Positions 35,746 through 45,880 of a stretch of 64,000 nt of DNA are shown piece by piece (the stretch's first letter is position 1; each line of letters begins with the position of its first letter). The stretch comes from Diphasiastrum complanatum (Eukaryota > Streptophyta > Lycopodiopsida > Lycopodiales > Lycopodiaceae): the NCBI GenBank assembly GCA_029204225.1, contig CM055092.1:27884320-27948319 (forward strand), in the 5' to 3' direction. A model generated the notes under the pieces. That model was given only the letters and a program-made list of their open reading frames with translations, did not search any database and had not been told where the DNA came from. Made by a program: the position numbers and the translations under genes.

Positions 35746-37264
35746 GTTGCAAGTGATGGAGAAGGATCACTTATGGTGTCCAGTTTTTCTTCATCACCTT
35801 TCAAGAAAGATGGAGCTTGGTATATAGACAGTGGAGCCTCTTCACATATGTGTTGTTCAAAGGAGTCATTTGACTCAATCTTACATTTCAAAGGACTCAA
35901 GAGATCTATTTACACAGCTAATGATCATGAGTGTCCAATAGAAGGAATTGGCAACATTCCATTGAAACTTGCTTCTTCAAAAGTTCTTGCACTTTCTAAT
36001 CTTCTTTTCATTCCAAAACTTACAAAGAACTTAATTAGTGTGGGAAAGTTGCTTGATAATGGTTGTGATGTAAAGTTCAACTCCAATACTTGTTTTATCA
36101 AGAGAAAAGATGAGATCCTTGCTGATGGAACTAGATGTGGTGGAGTTTTTAAGTTGAATTCTTATGAGAATGCAAACCTTTGTGAAGTTGCTTTATTATC
36201 TAAGGAGGAGATGTGGCATAGAAGGTTGGGACATCCTAACTTTACATCTACGTCTTCTATGGTTAAGAAGGAGAAGGCTATTGGTCTTCCAAAATCTCTT
36301 TCTAAAGACTTCAATCCTTGTGAGGCTTGTGCCATTGCAAAGTCACACAGAAAGCCATATCAGAAGTCTTTTATGAAGACTACTTATCCATTGGAACCCA
36401 TACATTCAGATGTACATTTTTCCTCTTCTAAAAGTATTGGTGGTGCAACATGTTTATTGATGACTTTACTAGATACACTTGGTTGTATCTACTTTGGTTT
36501 TTGATCACTTCCTTATCTTCAAAGCTTATGTAGAAAAATAGTTTTCTTGCAAAGTTAAAGTTTTAAGATGTGATGGAGGAGGTGAATATATCTCCAACAA
36601 GTTTCATAATTATTGTGAAGGTGAAGGAATAAAGAGAGAATTTTCTTGTGCCTATTCTCCATTCCAAAATGGAGTAGCTGAGAGGAAAAACAGATCTTTA
36701 TGTGAATGTGCTAAGGCAATTCGAGTAGAAGCTTCTTTGCCTATTGAATATTGGGGTGAAGCTATAAATTTGCAAACTATATGTGCAATAGATTACCTCA
36801 CAATGCTCTTGCTGGAAAAACACCTTTTGAAGTCTTGTTTCAGAAGAAACCTAAGGTAGATCACCTTAGAGTTTTTGGTTGTACTTGCTTTGTGAATATG
36901 CCCTTGGAAACAAGGAAAAGAGATGACCCTAATTATGTTAAAGGGATCATGGTTGGATATGCATCCAACAAGAAAGCTTACAGAATTTATATTCCCTCTA
37001 CTTCAACTACAATTGAGAGTAGAGATGTTATATTCCATGAAGATCAAAAATACATTTTTGAGAAGGCCGAGCTCAAAGATTCTCACAAAGATACTCCAAT
37101 CATCACCCTTGAAGACCATCATGGAGAGATGGGGCCAAGATTTGAGGAGGAGTCACCTCAAATTTTTTCACCAGGGAGATCTCAAAGAGAAAGATCCGAG
37201 CCTAGAAGCCTTACCTATGAAGATAGCGGAAAGCAAGTGGAAATCAACTCCACTAATTGTGCCT
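35746..37264 (+). pseudogene. Copia B protease, pre-integrase and integrase
   Basis: Protease active site WYIDSGASSHMC near 35,819, open in the long frame to 36,504. Pre-integrase MWHRRLGHPNF, then the HHCC zinc region and the integrase start PIHSDVHFSSSKSIGG. The frame breaks at about 36,450. The rest of the core can be read in other frames: RCDGGGEYISNK with the second Asp and FQNGVAERKNRSL with the Glu. After another shift the linker frame begins at 36,781 (MCNRLPHNALAGKTPFEVLF to VFGCTCFVNMPLE) and ends at 37,264. Confidence 0.92.
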
Positions 37265-38835
37265 AGCTTATTTCTCATGAGGAGTCGAAGGATGTATATG
37301 ATGCTATCAACTCAAAGGAATTGTACGTTTCCATGAAGGAGGAATATGATGCTTTGATGGCCAATAATACATGGGAGCTTGTGGATCTTCCATCCAACAA
37401 GCATACCATTGGTTGCAAATGGATTTTTTGAATCAAGTATAATCAAGATGACACAATCAACAAGTACAAGGCTAGGCTTTGTGCTAAAGGCTTTGCTCAA
37501 GTATATGGACTTGATTATGAGGCCTCAGTTGCAAAGATGGTGTCAATTAGAATCATAATTTCTCTTGCTTGTTTTTTTCAATTGGCAAATTCTTCAACTA
37601 GATGTTTCTAATGCATTTCTAAATGGCTATCTAGAAGAAGAGATCTATATGGATCAACCTATTGGGTTCATCCATGATGAAGGAAAAGTTTGCTTGCTCT
37701 TCAAAAGTTTATATGGATTAAAGCAAGCTCCAAGGTCATGGTATTCTCGACTTAACACTTTTCTTGAGTCACTAGGATCTAATCTTAGTAGCTATGATCC
37801 TTCCTTATATGTCAAGTTTTTTGATAAAGATATTGTCATCCTTCTTATTTATGTTGATGATATCATTTTGATAGGAAGTTGTATCAAGTTAGTTGAGGAA
37901 ACCAAGATTGCACTTGGAAAAGAGTTCAAGATGCAAGATCTTGAAAAAATTCACTATATTCTAGGATTAGAGATCTAAGTATGTCAGTATCTATATTCTA
38001 TTTGTATGTCAATCTAAGTATGCTCTTTCAATGTTAAAAAAGTTCAATATGTTGAATTGTAAGAGTATAGAAACACCTATGGAGCAAAATGTAAAGGACT
38101 CTAACAAAGGTGATTAAAGATCCTTTGAGGACATCACACTTTTTAGAAGTCTTATAGGCTCCTTAATTTGGCTCACAATAACTAGACCTGACATAAGCTT
38201 TAGTGTTCATAAGTTGCGCCAGGCTATGCAAAATCCTTCAGTTTATCATTGGAAAATGGCCAAGAGAGTGCTTAGATATATATCTTCAACTTTTGACTTT
38301 GGTTTATTGTATAAAAGTGAAGATCTTTCTATTATTGGTTATTCTGACTCGGATTTTGCAAGTGATAGAGCAGATCGAAAATCTACAAGTGCTTATGTCA
38401 TATATCTTGGAGGAAACTTGATATCTTGGCTTTCCAAAAAGCAAGATATTGTATCACTCTCATCATGTGAAGCTGAGTACAAAGTGCTCACTACAACAAC
38501 AAAGGAAGTGCTTTGGATCAAGAGGTTACTAGTGGAGCTAGAGATAATTATGGAAGAAGATATCCTATGATCATGTGTGACAACATTTCAGCTCAAGCCC
38601 TTGCCAACAATCCAATATTCCATGCAAGGAGCAAGCATATCGAAGTTGCACATCACTTCGTGAGAGAGAAGCTCATTGGAGGTGAAATCAAATTGGAGCA
38701 CATTGACACATCATCTTGCATTGCTGATATGCTCACCAAACCTTTGAGCAAAAGTTCCTTCAACAAGCATAGAGCCAACCTTGGAGTTATACCAAGATCC
38801 ATGTTCAAATCAATATAGATCATTTTTAGGAGGAG
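37265..38835 (+). pseudogene. Copia B reverse transcriptase and RNase H
   Basis: RT: MKEEYDALMANNTWELVDLP, YKARLCAKGFAQ, then, after a frameshift, QLDVSNAFLNGYLEEEIYM, SLYGLKQAPRSWYSRL and the catalytic LLIYVDDIILIGS. A stop follows ILGLEI at 37,978. RNase H: DSDFASDRADRKSTSAYVIY and LSSCEAEYKVLTT, then after a shift MCDNISAQALANNPIFHARS and IADMLTKPLSKSSF. All catalytic motifs are readable; at least three frame interruptions. Confidence 0.92.
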
Positions 38836-39608
38836 TGTTAAAATTGAAAAACAATCCATATTGAGCCTGCTACAAATGTTGTACCATGCAAGTATGTAGC
38901 TCATTAATGCAAAATGCCAAGTTTGGCCTACATAGAACTCGAGCTACATGGTTATGTATTATCTAGTTTGATAAATACAACTTGCATATAGTTTGTAGAC
39001 ATAGAATTAGCATGATTATGCTTGTAGAAACTCGTGGCAATTCACATGCATTAATTGTAAGTGATCCATAGTGACATGCAAGGCATGCACAAAGTTTAAT
39101 GGACACACGCATGATGATTTGGACATTTCTTGTTAGAACTAGTACACTTGCAAAATGTTGGTAGAATTTTATGCATGACAAGTGACAAATGTCACATAGA
39201 CTCTAGATGTCACTTTAGATGTCATTTTGGAATGGATGGATGTGGTTCTACCTCGAGCTACCTCAAACTCCATAAATATGTGTAGCTCTCCACACAATCA
39301 ATGATGAAGAACCAAAGTTTTGTAGCTATCTCATGCCATTTTGGATCTAAACTAATATTGCTTGTTATCTCTCTCTAACTCGTGTTGAGGCTACTGCTCA
39401 TACACTGAAATCTTGTACTTTTATTCATTCTTTGATTCATTGCTATTATATTCTGTTGATTAGCATGCTAGATTGTAAATTAGCCATTTCTTCTGAACTA
39501 GATCTTGTTGATCAATCTAGAATCAGGTTATAGTGCCAATCACAAAGCTTAATCAAGATCAATCACTCTTGTGGACCCCCACACATGTGAATTCTGGAAA
39601 TTTTGTCA
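38836..39608 (+). repeat. 3' LTR of copia B
   Basis: 773 bp, TG...CA, followed directly by the CACCC duplication. A CACATGTG near-palindrome at 39,581 replaces the CACACGTGTG of the 5' copy. Confidence 0.95.
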
Positions 39609-39679
39609 CACCCTACATCCTGGGCAGGTTGGTGAGTATTCTCGTGTAGCTTGATCAATGCCATCAATGCTCTTGTACT

Positions 39680-39890
39680 TGGCTCTGATACCATGTGAAA
39701 TTCCAAAGAATTAATGACCAAGAATGGATTTAAATCAGACCCACAAAAGAGATTGGGTGTTAGATTCAATTGATCTACCAATCTACACAAGATTAGTACA
39801 CATTAGATCAATTTCCATCAATAAATCTAACAAGAACAATCAACAATGATCAAAACTATGGCTTAATGGGTTCACACGTGTGAAAACCTA
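39680..39890 (-). repeat. PBS and partial 5' LTR of the small element
   Basis: 39,680-39,693 is the reverse complement of TGGTATCAGAGCCA. From 39,694 on, the sequence parallels 31,896-32,090, including the ACCAAGAATGGATT, AACAAGAACAATC and TTCACACGTGTGAAAAC blocks. Confidence 0.7.
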
Positions 39891-40329
39891 TCCTTGTATT
39901 CCTTGCCAACAGATAATGAAGTACACTAAGATTAGAATGCAATAGAATTATAAAGCACTTGTGTGAATGCTGCTATTGAGAGATTGTCATGGCGGGGCTC
40001 CAAATTATGTGCGTAGGAGAGGGGTATGCGACCTCCGTCTAGTTTCAAACAATAGCACCTAGAAAAATGCTCATAGATTACTTGTGATATCGGTTTACCA
40101 AGCAAGGTGCTCAATGTTCCAATACCTTACAATGACTTATCATAGTTACCAGATCTACAACAAAATATTGCATGCCTAGTATAAGAAGACTTTATCAAAT
40201 AACCTTCCATGTGTCTCCACAAGCGGAAGAGTGTCAATATTTACCATTAATTGTGAAGAGCGTGTTGTCTTGTTGATAGGTACAAGTTTCAAAGAAGCCG
40301 ACCATTATAGACTTTGGATGCAATTTAGA

Positions 40330-42235
40330 ACTAGAGTTCTATGCCCTCCCTATACCAAATTAAGCACTCAAAGATAGAACGATTTCTTAATTGTTTATCT
40401 TTGGTTCTGATCACTTTCTCAGGTTCCAAAGGTACACTAAGCGATAAATCTTCCAAATGGGATAAATCCTCATTCGATCCAACTGTATCACCATCATGTA
40501 AACTTAGTTTCAAACGACTTACATGAAATATTGGGTGTGCAGTCAATTTTCCTTGAAGATTGAGAAGAACCAATTCTAAGTACAATCCTGAAAGGTCCAC
40601 AATAATGGATAGGCAGCTTATAATGCTTCCCTGTATGTAACATCTTAGAATCTTTTGGAATCCTAAGATATACCCAATCATCAACTTTAAAATCTCTAGA
40701 AGATCTCTTAAGATCGGTATAGTGTTTAGCTCTATCATGAGCACTTCAGATACTATCCTTAGCCACTTGCAACATTTCTTGCATATCATGCAAAAAATCA
40801 GCAACCTTGTGGATCTTAACAGACTTCGTCTCAACATTTCTTGGAGATCTAGGTTGAAAACCGTACATAAGCATAAAAGGACTGTAACTTGTAGCAGAAT
40901 GTTTTCTACTATATATGCAAACTCAACCAGTGGGAGATAATCTTTTCAATAAGATTGCCTATGAGAAACATACATCCTCAAAATATCTTCCAAAGTTTGA
41001 TCAGTCCTTTCTGTCTGGCCATCTGATTCAAGATGATTAGAAGAACTTAAACTCAAAGAAGTTTCTAGTTTATGAAATACCGCTGACCAAAAGTGACCTG
41101 TGAACTTAGGATCTCTATCACTAACAATGTCACTTGGTAGACCATACAACCGAAATAATCTTTCAACAAAGATCTAGGTTAAATCAGAAGCCTTTATAGT
41201 TGACTTGACGGGTATGAATGTAGCTAACTTAGTTAACCGATCCACTACAACCCAAATAGAATCATTTTGTCATTGGGTCTTTGGAAGTCCAACTACAAAA
41301 TCCATAGTTATGCTTTCCCATTTCTTATCTGGGATATCTAACGGATGCAACAAACCACCAGCCTTATGGCATTCAGTCTTTGCTAGTTGACATGGCTTGC
41401 ATTTAACAACATATGACTCGACATATGGCTTGAGCTTTGGCCACTAAAATTTCCTCTTAACCAAGTCCAAAGTCCTGTGTATACCAGGATATCCTGCACA
41501 GGGTATGTCATGACATTCAAACAGAATCCTTTGTTTGAGCTCATCATCACCAGGTACACAAATTTTTTCATTCTGAAATAGTAATCCATCTTGAATGGTG
41601 AACTGCTCCACAATCTTCTTATCTTTCTTAGTTAGTTGAGTCCCTTGTGTTTCTGACTCAACACTGTCCACATTCTTCCGGTCTGAACAATGTTCCAAAT
41701 GTGACCAAAATGAGAATCTGATTCATATTTTTCTCTCAGCGAAAGATATAGATCTGTAGGTATCCGGGTGAATGACAACTCGTTCAATTCATCGATCCGA
41801 CTAAGAGCATATGCAACTTGATTAGAGCTATCTCTTATGTAACGGATTTCATGATCTAATTCTTGCACCAACTCAGCCCATCGAGATTTTCTCCCCCGAA
41901 GATCATGTTGATTACAAAAATACTTAAGAGGCTGGTGATCCGTATACACTACAAACTTACTACCATACAAGTAGTGTCTCCAGGTTTTAAGTGCATGGAC
42001 TACAACAAACAATTCCTTTTCCTGCGTAGTATAACGCAACTGAGGACCAGTGAATTTTTTGCTTTCAAACACTAGTGGCCTATCCATTTGTAATAAAACT
42101 GCTCCAACTACAACATCACTTGTGTCCGTTCTCACGACGTAAGGTAAATCTGGATTTGCAATTTGTAACATGGGAGCTGAAACAATCATTGTTTGAAGTT
42201 TCTCAAAACCCCCTTCTTCCTTACTTATAAAGGAA
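40330..42235 (-). pseudogene. Chromovirus-type Ty3/gypsy fragment (RNase H to chromodomain)
   Basis: From right to left: RNase H (PYVVRTDTSDVVVGAVLLQ, YTTQEKELFVVVHALKTWR, YTDHQPLKYF); spacer (DQVAYALSR-like); integrase zinc region (HDIPCAGYPGIHRTLDL to CKPCQ); core with DFVVGLP, SDRDPKFTGHFW and ESDGQTERTDQTLE carrying D, D and E; a GPF-like C-terminal part (HPIFHVSRLKLSLHDGDTVG); and a final VPLEPEKVIRTKDKQLRNRS to FECLIWYREG. That last block is the start of an integrase chromodomain typical of plant chromoviruses, but it is cut at about 40,330. RT, protease and gag are absent. Several stops and frameshifts (41,700, 41,450, 41,150, 40,900). Confidence 0.85.
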
Positions 42236-43792
42236 TGTGTATATAACAAGTACAACCAAATTGTTTCAAATCACTAAGATTTGGCTTTTTGCCATACAAT
42301 TCTTCAAAAGGTGTGAGTGCTTCAATGGCACTATTAAAAGTTTGCACATAAAATAGCTTCTCCCCAAAATGAAATAGGAAGAGATGCATCTAACCTCAAT
42401 GCCTTAGCACACTCACATAGTGTTCTATTTTTTCTCTCGACCGCTCCATTCTGTTGAGTAGTGTATGTGCATGTAAATTTTTTCCTAATGCTATTAGTTT
42501 CACAAAACTCTTTCATCCTATTGGAGATGTACTCCCCTCCATTTTCACATCTTAATACTTTTATGATACTATTAAGATTCTTTTCCACAAGAGTTTCAAA
42601 CTTCACAAAGGACTCAAATACATAAGTTTTCTTAGACAAGAGGTAAAGCCAAGAGTATCTTAATTTATCATCAATAAATGTGACATACATAAGAGCTCCA
42701 CCATTAGATTCATGTGAAAATGAATGCACATCCGAGTGTATAAGGTCGAGAGGAGATTTAGATCTTGTCAAAGATCTCTTGAATGGTTGCTTATGAGATT
42801 TGAAAAGCCCACAAGCTTCACAAAGCTTGCCACACTTATTAGTCCTTTTGGTGAGTCATATGGGAGCTAGCCCCACTATTAATCCCTAGGTGTTGATGTT
42901 ATGGATGTCATTGATGATGAGTTGCATTCATCCTCCTCCTCAAGAACAAGGTTGCCATGGTTGTCCTTCTCTTGGGCATTCTTCTTCTTGTAACACTTGG
43001 ATGGAAAGTTTCCTTTGTTACCACAAAAGAAGCACTTTAGCCTCTTCTTGTCCTTATTGCTCTTGCCTTTGGAGCTTGATGCTTCGTCCTTGCTCTCGAC
43101 TTCCATGTCTTGGGTCTTCTTGGATGGAAACTTCTTCTTATTTCCTTTAAAAGAAAAGTTAGCTTTTTCATCACCATCATTCAAAGATAAAGAAACAATC
43201 CTATTTAAATTCTGATATGAAGCATTCTACTTTCCTCAGATACAAGCACACTATAAAGCTTTTTTATACTAGAAAGTAAATCTTGAATAACAAAAGTTTG
43301 AACTGGATTAGAGTACTCATTCCCTAATCCATTCAAAATGATTTGAACTAACTCATTGTCTTGGATCTTATCACCTATAGAAGACAAATCTCTATTCAAA
43401 GATTTGATCCTAAGACCATAATCTTGGGCACTTTCATTACTTCCTTTCATGCTTTGAAGTATTTGGTTTCTTAGCATGAGTATTCTTGAAGTATTTTTGG
43501 ATTCATGAATAGATTTTAATGAATTCCATGCCTCTTTGGCCGAGATACAAGTTGAGATGTCTTTCAATAGATCGTTACTTACATTCATCTTTGAGCAATG
43601 TACTGCCAATCTAGATCTCTTCTTGTACTTTACCAGTTCTTGACTACCTTGAGGTTCTTCTTCCACATCAAGGACAATGCCATAAAGATCATGGAGTACT
43701 AGCAAGGACTCCATTCTAACTTTCCAAATGGCATAATTAGTGGATGTGAGCCTTTCATTGGCTTCAAGCAAAAAACCACCCATTGATGCCAT
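42236..43792 (-). pseudogene. Copia E, gag and integrase fragment
   Basis: Gag from ATG 43,792 (MASMGGFLLEANERLTSTNY). Capsid motifs IWKVRMESLLVLHDLYGIVL, KEAWNSLKSIHESKNTSR and NELVQIILNGLGNEYSN are uninterrupted to about 43,205, then a shift leads into the zinc knuckle (CFFCGNKGNFPSKC, in which the usual His is Asn). The protease and pre-integrase are deleted at about 42,850-42,890. The integrase core is open 42,771-42,334 (HSDVHSFSHESNGG, RCENGGEYISNR, QQNGAVERKNRTL). Note RCEN in place of the usual RCDN, so the second catalytic Asp reads Glu. It joins the chromovirus fragment near 42,235. Confidence 0.9.
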
Positions 43793-43940
43793 TTTTAGTG
43801 AAAAAGCACTTGAAACTATATATGGTTTCACTTGGAGACCTAAACTGATAGTGTCTTCTAGCAATTGAAAGCTTGTAGACTCGACCCTATCACTCTTCAA
43901 AAAATCTAGAATGATGGATTTATAGATTTTAGTCTCACAC
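43793..43940. other. Copia E leader remnant
   Basis: Sequence upstream of the copia E gag (minus strand) with no PBS or LTR visible before the copia F1 fragment begins on the plus strand. The 5' end of E is lost. Confidence 0.5.
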
Positions 43941-43949
43941 TTGCAAAAT

Positions 43950-44389
43950 CACTCCTTAATCTATAGTTTTTTATACAACCAAGGCCCAATCTCATGGAAC
44001 AGTTGGAAGCAGACCTCAGTTGCATTATCATCAACAGAATCCGAATACATAGCTGCCACAAATGCAACCAAAGAGGCGATCTGGAAGGCAATTGCTTGCA
44101 GACCTCAATTTTCCACAACCACTTCCTACAACAATCTATTGTGACAATCAAAGCACAATAACGCTATCTCTCAATACGAGATTTCACTCTCAAAGCAAAC
44201 ATATAGAAATCAGGTATCACTACCTTAGAGAGAAAGTGCACAGTAAGGAAGTAGTATTGATTTTCTGCAGAACAAAATACATGGCAACAGATTACTTCAC
44301 AAAGGCTCTATCAAAGGGGCAACATCTCAGACTTAATGATATGTTAAATCTGAAGATCTCAGGTTTTCAAGATCCACATGAAGGGGGGG
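43950..44389 (+). pseudogene. Copia F1 RNase H end and polypurine tract
   Basis: Reads GPISWNSWKQTSVALSSTES and EYIAATNATKEAIW, then a frameshift, YCDNQSTITLSLNTRFHSQS, KHIEIRYHYLREKVHSKEVV and YMATDYFTKALSKGQHL. It ends FQDPHEGGV at the purine tract AAGGGGGGG (44,381-44,389). The match to the end of F2 (48,000-48,462) is close. Everything upstream is missing. Confidence 0.9.
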
Positions 44390-45210
44390 TGTTAGATTTC
44401 TTATGCTCAGCCTTAAACAAATCGTTCAAGTAATGAGCATCCTGAAAAAGACCTTCACATTTTTTTCCTTTGAGAATTTTTATGTCTTAGAAATCATTTC
44501 AAGGCACCTTCGCCTTTTTCGCTCCTTAGTAAAAAATGTGACACATTGGCCAGTAGCCAGAATACTTAGAAGTCATTTTTAAGCACCTTCATCTTTTTTG
44601 TCTTTTTCGCTCCTTAGCAAAAAATGCGACACACTGGCCAAGTGGCCAGAATACCTTAGAACTATTTTGAAGGCACCTTCGCCTTTTTGCTTTTTCTCTT
44701 TTTCTACATTGGCTAACCGACTTTGCCAACTTATGAGTAACCCTAAAAATAGCTGGACAAACAAATATCTCAAAGGCGGTTGGCGGTTACCAACTTTGTA
44801 CATATGCAAAGACTGGCATAAATAGCATTAAAGGCTTGTAAGATATTTTTGACACTTGTAAAATCCTATATTAGCTGAATCAAGCTATGTAAGTGTTAAT
44901 TTTTGGAATTTCTCTTTCATCAGAGTTATCTGTAGCCATCATTATCATGCTCAGCAAGCTGAAGTTATTACTTCAAGCCATTGTACTCACTGTTGATTAT
45001 CAATCAGAGTGCAATTTTTCTCACAACTGTGTCGTTCATTTGTGCGTTCTCTATTAATTCTTCTATTTGAATAATTCTGCTGCTAACTATTGCGTTTCCG
45101 TTCCTACACACCTACGCTCTGAGCAACCGATCCTTCGCTACGCTCACGACCATCGTTTTACGACACCGTGGCCATTTTGAACCAATAGCAACTTATTCTA
45201 TCAAGAGGTA
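44390..45210 (+). repeat. Copia F LTR between F1 and F2
   Basis: Starts TGTTAGATTTC right after the F1 purine tract and contains the shared TAATGAGCATCCT found near the start of the F2 3' LTR. The right end is unclear because no clear PBS is seen before the F2 gag at 45,243. It contains three ~80-90 bp tandem units (see separate entry). It is the 3' LTR of F1 and, by position, may also serve as the 5' LTR of F2. Confidence 0.6.
44487..44715 (+). repeat. Three tandem units inside the copia F LTR
   Basis: Units start at 44,487, 44,566 and 44,656 with TTAGAA followed by GGCACCTTCGCCTTTTT (or AGCACCTTCATCTTTTTT). The first two end with GACACA[T/C]TGGCCA...GCCAGAATAC. The third loses the end. Confidence 0.85.
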
Positions 45211-45750
45211 TTTCAATACTGTTACAAAAGGAGATCAGAATAAATGCTTCCTCCTCAGGCTCAGGATCTGATCCTCAAGCTCTTTATACAAAGAGAAATT
45301 GAAAGTTTAAATCAAAGAAATTCACAAAATCTGATTATTCAGGAAAAAAGAACAACATGCAGCCGGGATCAAATTTTGACTCTAGGTCAAATATTGGCTC
45401 AGGGTCGAATTTCGGCTCAAGGTCGAATTCAGGCCCAGGGTCGAGTTCTTCATCATCTCAAACTATGTAGAAACTCTTCTACAAATATTGTAAGAGGACT
45501 GGTCATCTCATCGAGGACTGCAAAACACTCAAATACAACAATGAAAAGAAGAAGCAGTTCCAACAACAAGCAAATGTTGCATCAGCCAGTCACTCGATCT
45601 AGCATGAAGAGGAAGAGAAAACTGCCTTTATGACTAGAGTCAAAAAATTGTAGGATGTCGATTCCTGGTACTTGGACTCTGGAGCAACTCAGCACATGAC
45701 CCATCATCGGGATTGATTCCAAAACTACAAGCCTTGCACCCATTCTAGAG

Positions 45751-45880
45751 TTGTGCAGCTTGGAGACAACTCAGCACATTCCATTGAAGGTGAAGGGACA
45801 ATGAAGATTGTGCTGAGTTGTGCAGCTAGGAGACAACTCAACACATTCCATTGAAGGTGAAGGGACAGTGAGGGTCGAAT
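45751..45880 (+). repeat. 67-bp tandem duplication in the F2 protease region
   Basis: Copies start at 45,751 and 45,818. Both begin TTGTGCAGCT[T/A]GGAGACAAC and continue through CATTCCATTGAAGGTGAAGG. The duplication repeats the coding block RVVQLGDNSxHSIEGEGT. Confidence 0.9.

Larger units (their letters stand above)
33317..39608 (+). mobile_element. Ty1/copia element B, full length with target duplication
   Basis: 5' LTR 33,317-34,101 and 3' LTR 38,836-39,608 both begin TGTTAAAATTGAAAAAC and end TTTTGTCA. The 5 bp CACCC flank the element on both sides (33,312-33,316 and 39,609-39,613). The PBS follows the 5' LTR at 34,102 (TGGTATCAGAGCC), and the purine tract TAGGAGGAG precedes the 3' LTR. 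The LTRs differ by some substitutions and short indels, for example an extra ACTTGCAT segment in the 3' LTR. Gag-pol has several stops and frameshifts, so it is complete in structure but inactive. It inserted into the small element on the opposite strand. Confidence 0.96.
31896..39890 (-). mobile_element. Small LTR element (probably non-autonomous) hosting copia B
   Basis: The left LTR is 31,896-32,727. Its sequence start (TGTGGAAATC..., ACCAAGAATGGATTC..., AACAAGAACAATC) recurs in the same orientation from 39,694 (TGTGAAATTCC...) to about 39,890. Directly left of the right LTR is a reverse PBS at 39,680-39,693 (complement of TGGTATCAGAGCCA). A pyrimidine tract right of the left LTR (CTCCCTTTGG, 32,730) fits a reverse polypurine tract. 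The element is thus on the minus strand, and its interior without copia B is only about 0.67 kb. That is too short for gag-pol, so it resembles a TRIM/LARD-type element. The right LTR match fades after ~200 bp, so that end is truncated or diverged. Confidence 0.65.
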
